From Marinimicrobium agarilyticum DSM 16975 (GTDB taxonomy: Bacteria > Pseudomonadota > Gammaproteobacteria > Pseudomonadales > Cellvibrionaceae): DNA of 64,000 bases. Below the pieces are notes generated by a model. That model did no database searches, was not told the origin of the DNA, and saw nothing but the letters and a program-made list of their open reading frames with translations. The position numbers and the translations under genes are program-made. The stretch spans positions 186,001 to 250,000 of the forward strand of contig NZ_AUHU01000006.1 of NCBI RefSeq assembly GCF_000423345.1, written 5' to 3'. Below, in pieces: positions 15,092 through 24,972 of this stretch; position 1 is the stretch's first letter; the number at the start of each line of letters is the position of its first letter.

Positions 15092-17230
15092 TTAAAACTT
15101 CCCGTAGTAACCTTCTTTCAACGCTTCGTATAAGTTGGCCGCGGTGTGCATTTCACCGTCATACTCCACTTCTTCATTGCCCTTGAACTCCAGCTTCCGA
15201 CCGTCTTCGAGCTCAAACACATAGGTGGTGTTTTCCAGATCCTGTTCTTTGACCAGAACCCCCTGGAACGCCTCCGGGTTAAAACGGAAGGTGGTACACC
15301 CCTTCAGCTCTTTTTCGTAAGCGTACAGATAAATATCCTTGAACCGCTCGTAGGCAATTTCCGTGGGTACGTTGATGGTCTTGGAAATGGAGGAGTCGAT
15401 CCACTTCTGCGCCGCGGCCTGCACATCCACATGCTGCTCCGGGGTAATCTGGTCGGAGACCACAAAGTACTCCGGCAGGCCGGTCTCCCCAGGTTGGGGA
15501 TACGGCTTGGCGTTGGGCTCCACCAGTTGGCGGTAGCGCAGCAGCTCATAGGAAAACACATCCACTTTTTCCTTGGATTTTTTGCCGCTACGAATGACAT
15601 TGCGCGCGTAATGGTGAGCAAAGCTCGGTTCAATCCCGTTGCTGGCATTATTCGCCAGAGACAGAGAAATGGTACCCGTGGGCGCGATCGATGAGTGGTG
15701 GGTGAAGCGTCCGCCGGTTTCAGCCAGTGCGTCCACCAGTGCCGGCTCCTCTTCGGCAATCTGTTGCATATAGCGGCCATACTGCGTCCAGAGCACCTTA
15801 CCGGGCACCTTGTCGCCCACCCGGTATCGCTCCGCCAGCTTCGGCTGCTTGGCCAACATGATAGGCGTGACCTCGAAGGTTTCTGCCATGATCGGTGCAG
15901 GCCCTTTTTCTTTCGCCAACGCCAGAGCTTCGCGCCAACCGGCCAGGGCAAGCTCCTTGCTCACCTGTTCGGTAAAGGCAACGGACGCCGGGCTTCCGTA
16001 AGGAATCGTCAACATGGTCAGCGCCGAACCCAGCCCCAGAAACCCCATACCGTGGCGGCGCTTGCGTTCAATCTCTCTCCGCTGCTCGGGCAACGCCAGG
16101 CCGTTGATTTCCACCACGTTGTCCAGCATTCGGGTAAAGATGGAAACCAGCTTTCGGAACTTTTCCCAATCGAACTCGGCGTTTTCAGTAAAAGGATGCT
16201 TGACGCACTGGGTCAGATTCACCGAACCAAGCAGGCAGCTACCGTAGGGCGGCAGGGGTTGCTCACCACAGGGATTAGTCGCGCGGATGTCTTCGCAGAA
16301 CCAGTTGTTGTTCCACTGGTTGACCCGGTCGATCAGAATAAAGCCCGGCTCGGCGAAGTCGTAGGTGGAGCGCATGATCTGGTTCCACAACTGGCGGGCG
16401 GGGACTTTTTTATACACCTTGCAGGCCACCTCCCCCTGCTCATTGCGCAGGTACTTGTCGGCCAGGTGGTCCAGACGGCGCCAGACCACCTGCTCAACGT
16501 TATCACCATTGAGGCCTTCGCGCTTGAGGTCTTTTTCGGTGATGGGAAAGCTCAGCGGCCAGGTGGCATCGGCTTTAACCGCCTGGATAAAGTCGTCGGT
16601 AATCAACAAAGAGAGATTGAACTGGCGCAGCCGCCCGGCTTCGCGCTTGGCGCGAATAAACTCGCTGACATCGGGGTGATGCACGTCGAACGTGGCCATC
16701 TGCGCGCCGCGCCGGCCCCCGGCGGAGGAGATGGTAAAGCACATCTTGTCGTAGATATCCATAAACGACAGAGGGCCGGAAGTATTGGCGCCCGCCCCAG
16801 CCACATAGGCTCCCTTGGGCCGCAGGGTCGAGAACTCATAGCCGATGCCACAACCGGCCTTTAACGTCAGCCCCGCCTCCAGGTTTTTCTGCAGTATGTC
16901 TTCCATGGAATCACCAATGGTGCCGGAAACCGTGCAGTTAATGGTGGAGGTGGCGGGCTTGTAGGCCTGGGCACCGGCATTGGAAATGATTCGCCCGGCG
17001 GGGATGGCCCCGTTCTGCAGCGCCCATAAAAACTGCTCGCGCCAATGCGCCTTTCGCTTGGGCTCGATCTCAGCCAACGCGTCGGCCACCCGCGCCCAGG
17101 TGCCGTCAATGTCTTGGTCCACCGGCTGATCCTGATGATCTTTCAGACGATATTTCTGGTCCCAGATATCCTGGGACGCCGGTTGAAGTTCGACGGCGGG
17201 TTCGGTGATGTCCTTGGATTGCTCTGTCAT
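15092..17230 (-). CDS. nrdJa: Class II (B12-dependent) ribonucleotide reductase, catalytic subunit NrdJa
   Basis: This 712-residue chain holds the ten-stranded barrel of class II ribonucleotide reductase, which makes deoxynucleotides with adenosylcobalamin and needs no oxygen. Visible motifs are STINCTVSGTIGDSMEDIL (first redox Cys), the active-site loop TNPCGEQPLPPYGSCLLGS, and APTGTISLSLANNASNGIEP. GAGG precedes the ATG. It is 45 nt downstream of ubiV and followed by nrdJb, so ubiU-ubiV-nrdJa-nrdJb probably form one operon for anoxic growth. Confidence 0.95.
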   Translation of the reverse strand: MTEQSKDITEPAVELQPASQDIWDQKYRLKDHQDQPVDQDIDGTWARVADALAEIEPKRKAHWREQFLWALQNGAIPAGRIISNAGAQAYKPATSTINCTVSGTIGDSMEDILQKNLEAGLTLKAGCGIGYEFSTLRPKGAYVAGAGANTSGPLSFMDIYDKMCFTISSAGGRRGAQMATFDVHHPDVSEFIRAKREAGRLRQFNLSLLITDDFIQAVKADATWPLSFPITEKDLKREGLNGDNVEQVVWRRLDHLADKYLRNEQGEVACKVYKKVPARQLWNQIMRSTYDFAEPGFILIDRVNQWNNNWFCEDIRATNPCGEQPLPPYGSCLLGSVNLTQCVKHPFTENAEFDWEKFRKLVSIFTRMLDNVVEINGLALPEQRREIERKRRHGMGFLGLGSALTMLTIPYGSPASVAFTEQVSKELALAGWREALALAKEKGPAPIMAETFEVTPIMLAKQPKLAERYRVGDKVPGKVLWTQYGRYMQQIAEEEPALVDALAETGGRFTHHSSIAPTGTISLSLANNASNGIEPSFAHHYARNVIRSGKKSKEKVDVFSYELLRYRQLVEPNAKPYPQPGETGLPEYFVVSDQITPEQHVDVQAAAQKWIDSSISKTINVPTEIAYERFKDIYLYAYEKELKGCTTFRFNPEAFQGVLVKEQDLENTTYVFELEDGRKLEFKGNEEVEYDGEMHTAANLYEALKEGYYGKF

Positions 17231-17275
17231 TCGTTGCCTCTACTTAAATGTCGTCACTCGTCTTGCGAATTCGCG

Positions 17276-18166
17276 CTATCGCCCGGTTGCCTCAACCTGC
17301 ACAATGCCGGCCATCTTGTGCCAGTACCCGTTGACATCGCCGGGGCTACGACCCTCGACCGACTCCCCCCGGCTGGCCGCGCGAAAGCGCGCTAACCACT
17401 CCAGCGTCCCCTCGGGCTCTGGACTGACGCGTAGCGCATCCACCAGCCGGTTCATTCCCGACACCTCATTGATCAGGTTATACCGGTCACCGGACTGGGT
17501 CTGTATACCGTTGAGCACAAACAACCGCTCACCCTCCTGATTGTAAACCGGTCGACCCGACGGGTATTTGATGCAGCACAAGTCGCACTGATCTTTCGGA
17601 CGGTTCTCCGAGCGAGCGGTAAAGCAGCGGGCCGACCACGCCAAGGGCAAATGCCCGAAGCCCAGCACTTCGACCTCAAAAGTGTGGCGGATATCCTCGA
17701 TGTCCGGATGGGACAGTATCTGAGACAACCACTCCCGGGACAGTTCCACCGGCATCAGCCAGCGCTGCATGCCAAATTGCACCAACTGGCGCAGGGTCTG
17801 GGGGTTGTAACAGTTAATCGCGGCACCGGCGACAAAAGGCAGACCCGCCTCGCGCAGCAGACCAATGGCCCCAACGTCATTCGCCTCAACGGTGAACTCG
17901 CCGTTATCGCAATATCGGCGCAGCTCGCGCAAGTCTGCCGGAGATTCCAACAAGGTCATGGTAGAGAGCACCACATCCTTGCCGGCTTCGCGTAACTGAT
18001 GGGCCTGCGCCAGATAATCGTCGAGACGCCACTCCCGCCGCTTGGGACAGACGGTCTCCCCCAAGTACACGATATCGGCCTCGGATTCCGCCACCTGGGT
18101 ATAAAAACGCTGCACTTGTTCTTTGGGCCAGAAGTACAAAATGGGCCCAACACTCATTTTCAACAT
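17276..18166 (-). CDS. ubiV: O2-independent ubiquinone hydroxylation factor UbiV
   Basis: UbiV (YhbV) acts with UbiU in oxygen-independent hydroxylation of the ubiquinone ring. The 296-residue U32-family protein has the family start (VGPILYFWP) and the cysteine-rich cluster segment CFTARSENRPKDQCDLCC, consistent with a [4Fe-4S] cluster. The ATG at 18166 is chosen because AGGAG lies at the right distance and it overlaps the ubiU stop codon by one base (TAATG); a TTG at 18175 is possible. Confidence 0.92.
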   Translation of the reverse strand: MLKMSVGPILYFWPKEQVQRFYTQVAESEADIVYLGETVCPKRREWRLDDYLAQAHQLREAGKDVVLSTMTLLESPADLRELRRYCDNGEFTVEANDVGAIGLLREAGLPFVAGAAINCYNPQTLRQLVQFGMQRWLMPVELSREWLSQILSHPDIEDIRHTFEVEVLGFGHLPLAWSARCFTARSENRPKDQCDLCCIKYPSGRPVYNQEGERLFVLNGIQTQSGDRYNLINEVSGMNRLVDALRVSPEPEGTLEWLARFRAASRGESVEGRSPGDVNGYWHKMAGIVQVEATGR

Positions 18167-19161
18167 TATCGCCAACTCCTGTGATAGGCCCCGATGGTGG
18201 TCTGATGGCCTTCGGAGAGCCCCGCCAGGGTGCTATCCCAGTCCCGGTTAACCCGGTAGCGCTCCGGGTCATTGAGCAGTCGGTCAATGGCCTGGCGCCA
18301 GACTCGCGTGACCTGTCCGACATAAGCCGGGCTGCGCTGACGGCCCTCGATCTTCACCGCCTTGATACCGTCTCCATAGAGCTCGGGCAACAGGCTCAGG
18401 GTGTTAAGGCTGGTGGGCTCCTCCAGGGCGTGATAGCGCTCTCCGTCCACCTCAAAGCGGCCCTTACACAGTGTGGGGTAACCCGCGTTCTCCCCGCCGG
18501 CGAAGCGATCAATCAGGTAGCCGTTCAGGCGTGACTCCAACACGCCCCGTTTTTCTTCCCAACGAACGAACTTGGCCGGTGAACAGGCGCCGGAGTTGTT
18601 GGGGGATTCGCCGGTCATGTAGGAGCTCAGGTAACATCGCCCCTCGGCCATAATGCACAGGCTGCCAAAGGCGAACACCTCCAACTCGGTACTGACGGTG
18701 TGCGCCAGTGCGGAGACCTGCTGCATGGACAGAACCCTTGGCAGTACTACCCGGGTCACGCCATAGACCTGACGATAAAACTCGATGGCAGCGGCATTGG
18801 TTGCCGAGGCCTGTACCGACAGGTGCCGCTCCACTTCGGGGTAGCGCTCAGCCGCGTAAGCCAGTACCGCCATATCCGCCAGAATCAACACATCCGCGCC
18901 CGCTTTCACCGCTTCGTCGACGGCCAGCTGCCAGCTTTCCCAGTCGGTGGGGTGGGCGAAGGTATTGATCGCCACGTGTAACCGTCGGCCCTGACGATGC
19001 ACTTCCCGAGCCGCGTCGCGCAGCCCCTGGGTATCCAGGTTAAGGCCGGCAAAGTGGCGGGCATTGGTATCGCCGCGCAAGCCGACGTAGATGGCATCGG
19101 CGCCTTCTTTCAGAGCCATTTTTAACGCAGGTAAACTGCCTGCCGGGCAAAGTAATTCCAC
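18166..19161 (-). CDS. ubiU: O2-independent ubiquinone hydroxylation factor UbiU
   Basis: UbiU (YhbU) forms a heterodimer with UbiV for anaerobic ubiquinone synthesis. The 331-residue protein begins MELLCPAGSLPALKMA, a hallmark of U32 proteins, and has the cysteines expected to bind a [4Fe-4S] cluster (CIMAEGRCYLSSYM, SGACSPAKF, TLCKGRF). It is divergent from ubiT across 88 bp. The clustering of ubiU, ubiV, ubiT and class II reductase marks a facultative anaerobe that respires with ubiquinone. Confidence 0.93.
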   Translation of the reverse strand: MELLCPAGSLPALKMALKEGADAIYVGLRGDTNARHFAGLNLDTQGLRDAAREVHRQGRRLHVAINTFAHPTDWESWQLAVDEAVKAGADVLILADMAVLAYAAERYPEVERHLSVQASATNAAAIEFYRQVYGVTRVVLPRVLSMQQVSALAHTVSTELEVFAFGSLCIMAEGRCYLSSYMTGESPNNSGACSPAKFVRWEEKRGVLESRLNGYLIDRFAGGENAGYPTLCKGRFEVDGERYHALEEPTSLNTLSLLPELYGDGIKAVKIEGRQRSPAYVGQVTRVWRQAIDRLLNDPERYRVNRDWDSTLAGLSEGHQTTIGAYHRSWR

Positions 19162-19249
19162 GATCTCGTACCTCCGATGTGTACCTCTTCAGGATAAGTG
19201 GCGCCGCCATCAGGCTTTGATAGCATGCTGATTCAGGAGGTGCTCCCCT
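19162..19249. promoter_or_regulatory. Divergent ubiUV/ubiT promoter region with NarL-like heptamers
   Basis: The 88-bp spacer holds a perfect NarL heptamer TACCTCT at 19182-19188, spaced by 2 bp from AGGATAA (5 of 7), and another near-heptamer TACCTCC at 19169-19175. No convincing FNR box is seen. The ubiT ribosome-binding site AGGAGG is at 19235-19240. Confidence 0.4.
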
Positions 19250-19735
19250 ATGACTGCCACTCAATCCCGCTCTACCACGTCTTCCACCCATCTTCATCGT
19301 TTTACCATTCTGGCTCGCTGGACTCATCAAACCCTTCCGGGGTTTGTACACCAACAGGCCTTATCAACGACCCTAAACCATGTTTTTGGCCGGGCCCTCA
19401 AGCAGGGTGAACTGGACTTTATGCGCGGCCGCCGTGTTCGCATTGTTGTGCCGGATATCCACCTGGACTTCTCCGTTACCCTACTCGCGCAACGGTTATA
19501 CGTTTCCATGAAAGCCATTACGACTGATGTAACTTTTCGCGCCAACTTGCACGATCTGTTACGCGTCATCGCCGGGCAGGTGGACCCCGACACCCTGTTT
19601 TTTCGTCGCAAACTCGCCATTGAGGGAAATACCGAATTGGGGTTGGCCTTGAAAAATTTTCTGGACGGCCAGGCTCCTGAAGAGCTGATGCCAACACCGG
19701 TCTACCGTCTGGTGACTCACTTGGCCTCGGCGTAA
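19250..19735 (+). CDS. ubiT: Ubiquinone biosynthesis accessory factor UbiT (SCP2 domain)
   Basis: UbiT (YhbT) is the lipid-binding SCP2-domain protein of the anaerobic ubiquinone pathway and probably presents the hydrophobic intermediates to UbiUV. The 161-residue length, the SCP2 core (about residues 45-150, DVTFRANLHDLLRVIAG, DPDTLFFRRKLAIEGNTELG) and the place divergent from ubiU support the call. AGGAGG lies upstream of the ATG. Confidence 0.92.
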   Translation: MTATQSRSTTSSTHLHRFTILARWTHQTLPGFVHQQALSTTLNHVFGRALKQGELDFMRGRRVRIVVPDIHLDFSVTLLAQRLYVSMKAITTDVTFRANLHDLLRVIAGQVDPDTLFFRRKLAIEGNTELGLALKNFLDGQAPEELMPTPVYRLVTHLASA

Positions 19736-19783
19736 GCCTTAGCCTACTGCCCGACGCCGTGTTCCGATATTCCCCCTAGGGCC

Positions 19784-19799
19784 TACCCCTTTGGGGGGA
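19784..19799. promoter_or_regulatory. Weak NarL-like inverted pair upstream of the small gene at 19876
   Basis: TACCCCT (7 of 7) is followed after 2 bp by GGGGGGA, a poor second half (5 of 7). The site is within a larger GC-rich inverted repeat (TCCCCC near 19771 with GGGGGGA). It lies about 80 bp upstream of the next gene. Confidence 0.35.
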
Positions 19800-19875
19800 T
19801 GACGGAAGGCCCACAAAGTATGCACAATGGGCAGGCAGTGACACACCCACTCCCCCTACCGAACGAGAGTCCGCA

Positions 19876-20295
19876 ATGACAACCTTCGAGCTCAGCCACT
19901 TTGATGACTTTCTGGCCATCGCCAGCCAGCAAAGCGAACCGCAAAAACTGCTTTTGGTGTTGGCCAAACGCGAGCTTCCTCACGGGCACACTGAGGAACA
20001 GGCCCGGGCTTTTGCCGAAGGCCATGGTGGTCACCTGGCGCCATTGGCAGGCATTGACAAGCAGCCATCGGAGTTGGAAGGATTTACAGCCTTTGTTGAA
20101 GAAGCGAAGCAGGTAGGCAGTGAGTGGGACGCTGTGTTCGTGGCGGCACTACCCGGTACAGGAGACAGACTGCCCTCTACCAAGGAAATTGACGATGCCA
20201 TCGAAAAAGTCATCCACGCCATCCGCAACGGCATGATCAATAACCTCTTGGTGTTTGATCGAAGCGGTACCCCATTGCAGATAAACCACGGCTGA
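19876..20295 (+). CDS. Small conserved protein often labelled 'ribonucleotide reductase subunit alpha'
   Basis: This soluble acidic protein of 139 residues resembles a small family in gammaproteobacteria often labelled ribonucleotide reductase subunit alpha. It has no reductase motif: no NPCGEQ loop and no active-site cysteines, in fact no cysteine at all. Features seen are LLLVLAKRELPHG, an acidic middle part and DAVFVAALPG. GAGAG precedes the ATG. The position next to ubiT and near nrdJ suggests a role in anoxic growth, but no function is known to me. Confidence 0.7.
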   Translation: MTTFELSHFDDFLAIASQQSEPQKLLLVLAKRELPHGHTEEQARAFAEGHGGHLAPLAGIDKQPSELEGFTAFVEEAKQVGSEWDAVFVAALPGTGDRLPSTKEIDDAIEKVIHAIRNGMINNLLVFDRSGTPLQINHG

Positions 20296-20329
20296 TACTC
20301 AATTTTTCAGCGCTCCCGTCCAAAGAAAA

Positions 20330-20352
20330 GCCAGTACACTCCCTGTACTGGC
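20330..20352 (+). terminator. Hairpin after the gene ending at 20295
   Basis: GCCAGTACA and TGTACTGGC form a perfect 9-bp stem around a 5-base loop. There is no T-run after it, so it may be a weak or Rho-assisted terminator. Confidence 0.4.
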
Positions 20353-20687
20353 AGCCTGCGTTTCAGCAAGCCAAGCAAAGGACAATACCTGGTCTCAGCG
20401 TTGTCCACGAACGACTAGCGTAACCGCTCTGCACCTGCCTCGACCATTCCCCAAAATCGGCAGCCCCCAGGCACTCAAATTCCCTACCCCTTCACACCTC
20501 CCCGACGGTATCCGATTACGCATCGTAAATACCCCGCCAGACTAATAGATTTTTTGACTATATGAGTTCATTTTGGGCCCTCTGCGCAGAGGTAGATCAA
20601 AGCACCGCGCAGACTCGTGCAATGAAGGACTTTTCCCAATTCGAGCACGATAAGCAATAACACTCGACAATAAAATTGGAGGATCCA
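20353..20687. promoter_or_regulatory. Leader/promoter region of the TonB receptor gene
   Basis: This stretch contains no gene. The most evident signal is a perfect 14-bp palindrome, CCTCTGCGCAGAGG at 20579-20592, about 96 bp before the start codon, a possible operator. A strong ribosome-binding site TTGGAGG lies at 20676-20682. The regulator is not known. Confidence 0.4.
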
Positions 20688-23600
20688 ATGAACACAAACC
20701 GCAGTTTGGTTAAGAAACGCTTACTATCGGCCAGCATCGCCACCCTAATGGGTGGCTCTCTCGGCGCCCCGGCACTGGCTCAGGACGCCGGTCAACTTGA
20801 GGAGATCGTCGTCACCGGTTTACGCGCTTCTCTCGATCGTGCCATGGATATCAAACGAGACTCTTCGGGCGTGGTGGATGCCATTTCCGCGGAAGATATT
20901 GGTAAGTTTCCCGACTCAAACCTCGCTGAGTCCCTACAACGCATTACCGGTGTTTCCATTGACCGGGTAAACGGAGAAGGCTCGCAAATTACCGTGCGCG
21001 GCTTCGGCGCCGCCAACAATATGGTGACCCTCAACGGCCGCACCCTGCCCGCTGGCTACACTTATGGTGGCGGTAGCGGCGCCGGGGGTACTTCTGGCGG
21101 CGCGACCCGAGCTTTTGACTTTTCCAATCTCGCATCGGAAAGTGTGGCCGGTGTGAGTGTTTACAAAACCGGCCGTGCCTCTGTACCCACCGGCGGCATC
21201 GGTGCCACTGTCAACATTACCACCACCAAGCCCTTGGAAAATGACCCGCTGGAGCTGTCCCTGAGTGCGAAGGGCATGCATGACACCACCGTGAGTGACA
21301 GTGGCGAGGATATTACCCCGGAAATTTCCGGCTTATTTAGTTGGAAAAACAGTGCCAACACCGTCGGTCTCGCCGTCACGGCCAGCTATTCCAAGCGCGA
21401 CTCCGCAACGGCTAACGCTGCCGAGAACAACTGGAACATGGCTTATTGGGACGCCGAGGCGCACGACGCCGGGGAAAACCAGGGCTTTAGCTGGATTCGA
21501 GACGGCGATGGAAACATCGCGGCGGAGATCAACGGCGAGCCCAAAGACGGCCAGTTATTTGCACGCCCCAACGACTTTCGGTGGGCCTACTCCGAGCGTC
21601 AGCGTGACCGAGCCAACGCGCAGATAACCGCTCAGTTTGCTCCCCGGGAGGATGTGACCGTTACGGTTGACTACACTTATGCGGATATGAAGATCTCCGA
21701 GCACCGCGGTGAGTGGGCGTTGTGGATCGGAAACGGCTCCAGCATTGAGCAAGTGGATTTCGACAGTTCCGCAGCGATCGCGGTGCCTTTGTATATTCAG
21801 GAAAAACTCAACAACAAGGATATGGGTTACGAACAACAATGGCGTGAGCAGCGCAACACCCTAAGTTCTTTGGGGGTCAATACCGAGTGGGACGTCAGCG
21901 ATTCATTGACTTTAAGGTTTGACGCGCACGATTCGAGTATGGACAACATGCCCGACGGCCCGGGCCAGGCCGGTGAGATTGCCATGAGTGTGGGCGCCCC
22001 CATCGGTGAACGTCAGTATTTCTGGTTCGGTAACGACCTCCCCCAGGGCGCCTTCGATTGGGATGATAGTAACACCAACGACAATGACCGCTTTGACGAG
22101 CCCGACTTCGGGACCCAGCAAGGGCGGGTTTTCTATGCTTCCCAGGAAATGGACATCGCCCAGGTCCAGTTCGGTGGTACTCAATCATTCGACCAAAGCA
22201 GCCTGGACTTCGGCCTGGAATACCGGGAAATGGAGATGCGCCAGCAAAACTCCAACCGCCAGGTACAACTGGGCAACTGGAATGTCAGTAACCCGGGGGA
22301 ACTGCACAACATTCTTCACCCCTTTAACTTTGCCGCTCAATACGACGACTACGACACCTCCAGAATGAGCACCGTCGGTATGCGGGCCATTGATGTATAT
22401 GGATTGTGCCAACAGTCGCTGGGTATTTATGGGGGCTACGATGGCGAATGGAATTGCGCGGCACTTGACCAGCACCCCAACGACAACCGAGTGACCGAGG
22501 AGATTACCGCAGCCTTTGTCGAATACCAAAATAACTTCACCTTGGCCGGACTGGAGACCGACCTGTTGCTCGGCTTGCGTTACGAAGAAACCGAGGTAAC
22601 CTCCTCCGCCTTGATGGAAGTTCCTCGGTATCGCCCTTGGGAGAGTGATAACGACTTCCAGACCACCGTATACGCAGATGACCAGAAATTTGTGGCCGAG
22701 GACCACAGCTATGACAACCTCCTGCCCAGCCTGGACTTGAGCGTTTCACTCACGCAGGACCTACTCGCGCGCTTCTCCGCCAGCCAAACCATCGCCCGCC
22801 CCAACTACGGCAACCTGTACGTTTCGGTCGGCAACTTCCAGCAGGACAACCCCACCTACCTCGGCGGGACGGCATCTGCCAGCAAGAACGATCCGAAACT
22901 CGACCCACTGGAGTCCACCAACATAGACCTGTCCCTCGAGTGGTACTTCGACGACAGCAGCTACGCCTCGGTCGGCTACTTCCGCAAGGACGTAGAGAAC
23001 TTTATCGGTTCGGGCGTACGCAATGAGCCGCACTTTGGTATGCGGGACCCGAGTGCCGGACCGTTGGTCGAGCAGGCCGAGCAAGAGCTTGAAAACCGAG
23101 GCATCTCCGTCAACGCGGAAAGCCTGTTCACCATGACCGCCATTTTGGACAATCCCGGTGACTTCCCGGACGGCCCGGATACCATTGAGGTGGACAGTAG
23201 TAACGCCTCACAGCTGGACCCGACCTTTGTTGCGGACATGATTCAGGCATACGACATCGCCCCGAATGAAGACAGTCCCCTCGTCCAGTGGCGGACGACC
23301 TTCCCCATCAACCAGCGAGAAGCGGCTATTGACGGGATGGAGTTTGCATTCCAACACTTCTTTGGTGACACGGGTTTTGGTCTGCAGGCAAACTACACCG
23401 TGGTGGATGGCGATATCGGCTTTGATGACACCGCTGACCCGACGGCCGAACAGTTCGCTCTGCTGGGCCTGAGCGACACCGCCAACCTGATAATGATGTA
23501 TGAAAATCGGGGCCTTCAGGCACGCCTGGCCTGGAACTGGCGCGACGAGTTCCTGCGCCAAACCAACCAGGGCGGTTCCAATAACCCGGTGTATGTGGAT

Positions 23601-23780
23601 GAGTACTTTCAGTGGGACATGAGTGTGTCGTACGACATCAACGAGCAGTTCAGTGTCTTCTTTGAAGGCCTGAACCTGACCGAAGAGAATGTACGCTGGC
23701 GTACCCGCGACGCCCGTTTGACTCAATACCTTGAGGATCTCGGTGCACGTTACCAAGTCGGCGTTCGTTACAACTTCTAG
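20688..23780 (+). CDS. Large TonB-dependent receptor
   Basis: This 1030-residue outer-membrane receptor takes up an unknown substrate with energy from TonB. It has a signal peptide ending near APALAQ, a TonB box-like segment ([12 protein letters not shown]), a plug domain (about 45-180, with [19 protein letters not shown] and QITVRGFG) and a beta-barrel ending in the aromatic terminus YQVGVRYNF. The plug sequence is typical of the long TonB receptors common in Xanthomonas, Caulobacter and Cellvibrio relatives, many of which transport oligosaccharides. No carbohydrate-active gene is adjacent, so substrate is open. Confidence 0.9.
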   Translation: MNTNRSLVKKRLLSASIATLMGGSLGAPALAQDAGQLEEIVVTGLRASLDRAMDIKRDSSGVVDAISAEDIGKFPDSNLAESLQRITGVSIDRVNGEGSQITVRGFGAANNMVTLNGRTLPAGYTYGGGSGAGGTSGGATRAFDFSNLASESVAGVSVYKTGRASVPTGGIGATVNITTTKPLENDPLELSLSAKGMHDTTVSDSGEDITPEISGLFSWKNSANTVGLAVTASYSKRDSATANAAENNWNMAYWDAEAHDAGENQGFSWIRDGDGNIAAEINGEPKDGQLFARPNDFRWAYSERQRDRANAQITAQFAPREDVTVTVDYTYADMKISEHRGEWALWIGNGSSIEQVDFDSSAAIAVPLYIQEKLNNKDMGYEQQWREQRNTLSSLGVNTEWDVSDSLTLRFDAHDSSMDNMPDGPGQAGEIAMSVGAPIGERQYFWFGNDLPQGAFDWDDSNTNDNDRFDEPDFGTQQGRVFYASQEMDIAQVQFGGTQSFDQSSLDFGLEYREMEMRQQNSNRQVQLGNWNVSNPGELHNILHPFNFAAQYDDYDTSRMSTVGMRAIDVYGLCQQSLGIYGGYDGEWNCAALDQHPNDNRVTEEITAAFVEYQNNFTLAGLETDLLLGLRYEETEVTSSALMEVPRYRPWESDNDFQTTVYADDQKFVAEDHSYDNLLPSLDLSVSLTQDLLARFSASQTIARPNYGNLYVSVGNFQQDNPTYLGGTASASKNDPKLDPLESTNIDLSLEWYFDDSSYASVGYFRKDVENFIGSGVRNEPHFGMRDPSAGPLVEQAEQELENRGISVNAESLFTMTAILDNPGDFPDGPDTIEVDSSNASQLDPTFVADMIQAYDIAPNEDSPLVQWRTTFPINQREAAIDGMEFAFQHFFGDTGFGLQANYTVVDGDIGFDDTADPTAEQFALLGLSDTANLIMMYENRGLQARLAWNWRDEFLRQTNQGGSNNPVYVDEYFQWDMSVSYDINEQFSVFFEGLNLTEENVRWRTRDARLTQYLEDLGARYQVGVRYNF

Positions 23781-23792
23781 GGAGAAAAAAGC

Positions 23793-23814
23793 AGGGGCGG
23801 CAAGAGCCGCCCCT
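23793..23814 (+). terminator. Hairpin after the TonB receptor gene
   Basis: AGGGGCGGC and GCCGCCCCT form a 9-bp GC-rich stem with an AAGA loop, 12 nt past the stop codon. No T-run follows on the plus strand. Confidence 0.55.
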
Positions 23815-23867
23815 CAATGCGGTAGGTGGCAGACCAGGAAAATTCGCCTGCCGGGCTAGCTACCCGG

Positions 23868-24166
23868 GATGTGAAAATAGTGCAGAACGGCATCGAATAC
23901 AGTCTGATGCAGGCTTACGCGGAAGGCTTCGACATCATGAGAAACCGAGCGTCCGAGGCGCTGCCCTCCGGGGAGCGCTTTGCGTCTCAATCTGTCCGAT
24001 ATCGCCGAAGTTTGGCATCGTGGTCTCCTTCTGGTTGCTGGATCTGACGGCCCAGATACTGACCGGCGCCCCACACCTGGACGACTTCGCTGGCGAGGGA
24101 CGCTGGACGATTAACGCAGCCGTTGATCAGGGTGTGCAGGCACCGCCACTGTCCGCAGCACTCTGA
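23868..24166 (+). pseudogene. Decayed C-terminal fragment of 6-phosphogluconate dehydrogenase
   Basis: Reading in shifting frames gives pieces that match the decarboxylating 6-phosphogluconate dehydrogenase C-terminal region in order: [20 protein letters not shown], then in another frame [13 protein letters not shown], then [13 protein letters not shown] and [14 protein letters not shown], ending APPLSAAL and a stop. The first piece carries the conserved K-x3-NGIEY motif. Frameshifts and at least one internal deletion (between DDFAGE and GRWTI) break the gene, and the N-terminal two thirds are missing. It is a relic with no working product. Confidence 0.85.
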
Positions 24167-24181
24167 ATAGATCGCTACCGG

Positions 24182-24682
24182 CTACTCATAATTCAGGCGT
24201 TCATGAAGTGCCTGCAAGGCATCCATGGCAGTGATGACACCCATGATTTTATTATCTTCGGTGACAAACACACGATGAATATGATGGTCGACCAGAGTGG
24301 CTACCACCTCGCGCAGACCGGCTTGTTCATCCACGGTAATAACCTCGGGCACCATAATCTGGTGCACGGTGCAGTTCCTATCCGCCGTCTTTACCCAGGC
24401 TCTCAGGTCTGACTCGTTGATTTCCTGGCCGCAACTGTCGCGGTAGAGGTTGCGCAAGGCATCACTGCGCTTTTCCTCATCCATGGTGTTAAAACGCACA
24501 ATGTCACTCACGCTGACAACGCCCACCAGTTCGTGATCCGAGGCGATCACCGGTGCGGCGGAAATCTGTCGGTGAATAAAGAATTCCGCCAGGCGATGGA
24601 TTGTCCAGCCTTCATAAGCGGTCAGCAGGTTGCTATGCATAATGTCGCGCGCATGCAGGCCCGCGATTGATGAGAGGGGCAT
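24182..24682 (-). CDS. CBS-domain pair protein
   Basis: This 166-residue cytoplasmic protein consists of two CBS motifs (about 12-65 and 110-165), the adenine-nucleotide-sensing pair often found alone or attached to enzymes. Signature pieces are APVIASDHELVGVVSVSDIV and HRVFVTEDNKIMGVITAMDA. The ATG at 24682 follows GGAG; a longer ORF start at 24730 lacks such support. Its target is not evident from neighbours. Confidence 0.85.
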   Translation of the reverse strand: MPLSSIAGLHARDIMHSNLLTAYEGWTIHRLAEFFIHRQISAAPVIASDHELVGVVSVSDIVRFNTMDEEKRSDALRNLYRDSCGQEINESDLRAWVKTADRNCTVHQIMVPEVITVDEQAGLREVVATLVDHHIHRVFVTEDNKIMGVITAMDALQALHERLNYE

Positions 24683-24972
24683 AATACATTCTCCGGTTGC
24701 GTGGGCCCATAAAAGGACATTCAGTTCCAATCAGCGCAAACACTGCAAGTCCGATACCAGCTCCAGAAATACCCCACAAGCCCCATCATAGTGCCGAGAC
24801 CCCGGCCAGAACCGAACCAACCTGGTGCATGCGATATCCCACAGGCTTCTAACTGCGCATTTTTGGTGCGAAGGCCCGGGGGTGTCGATGAACAATGCGA
24901 ACGCCGAAGAACGCACACAACGTGCGTATAATACCCCCTCATCTGGCATCACCGTTTGAGAGTCTGCCCGCT

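Noticed and set aside
20296-24181. Insertion sequence or integrase remnant around the TonB receptor
   Set aside because: No transposase fragment, terminal inverted repeat or target duplication is visible; only the decayed dehydrogenase relic is present.
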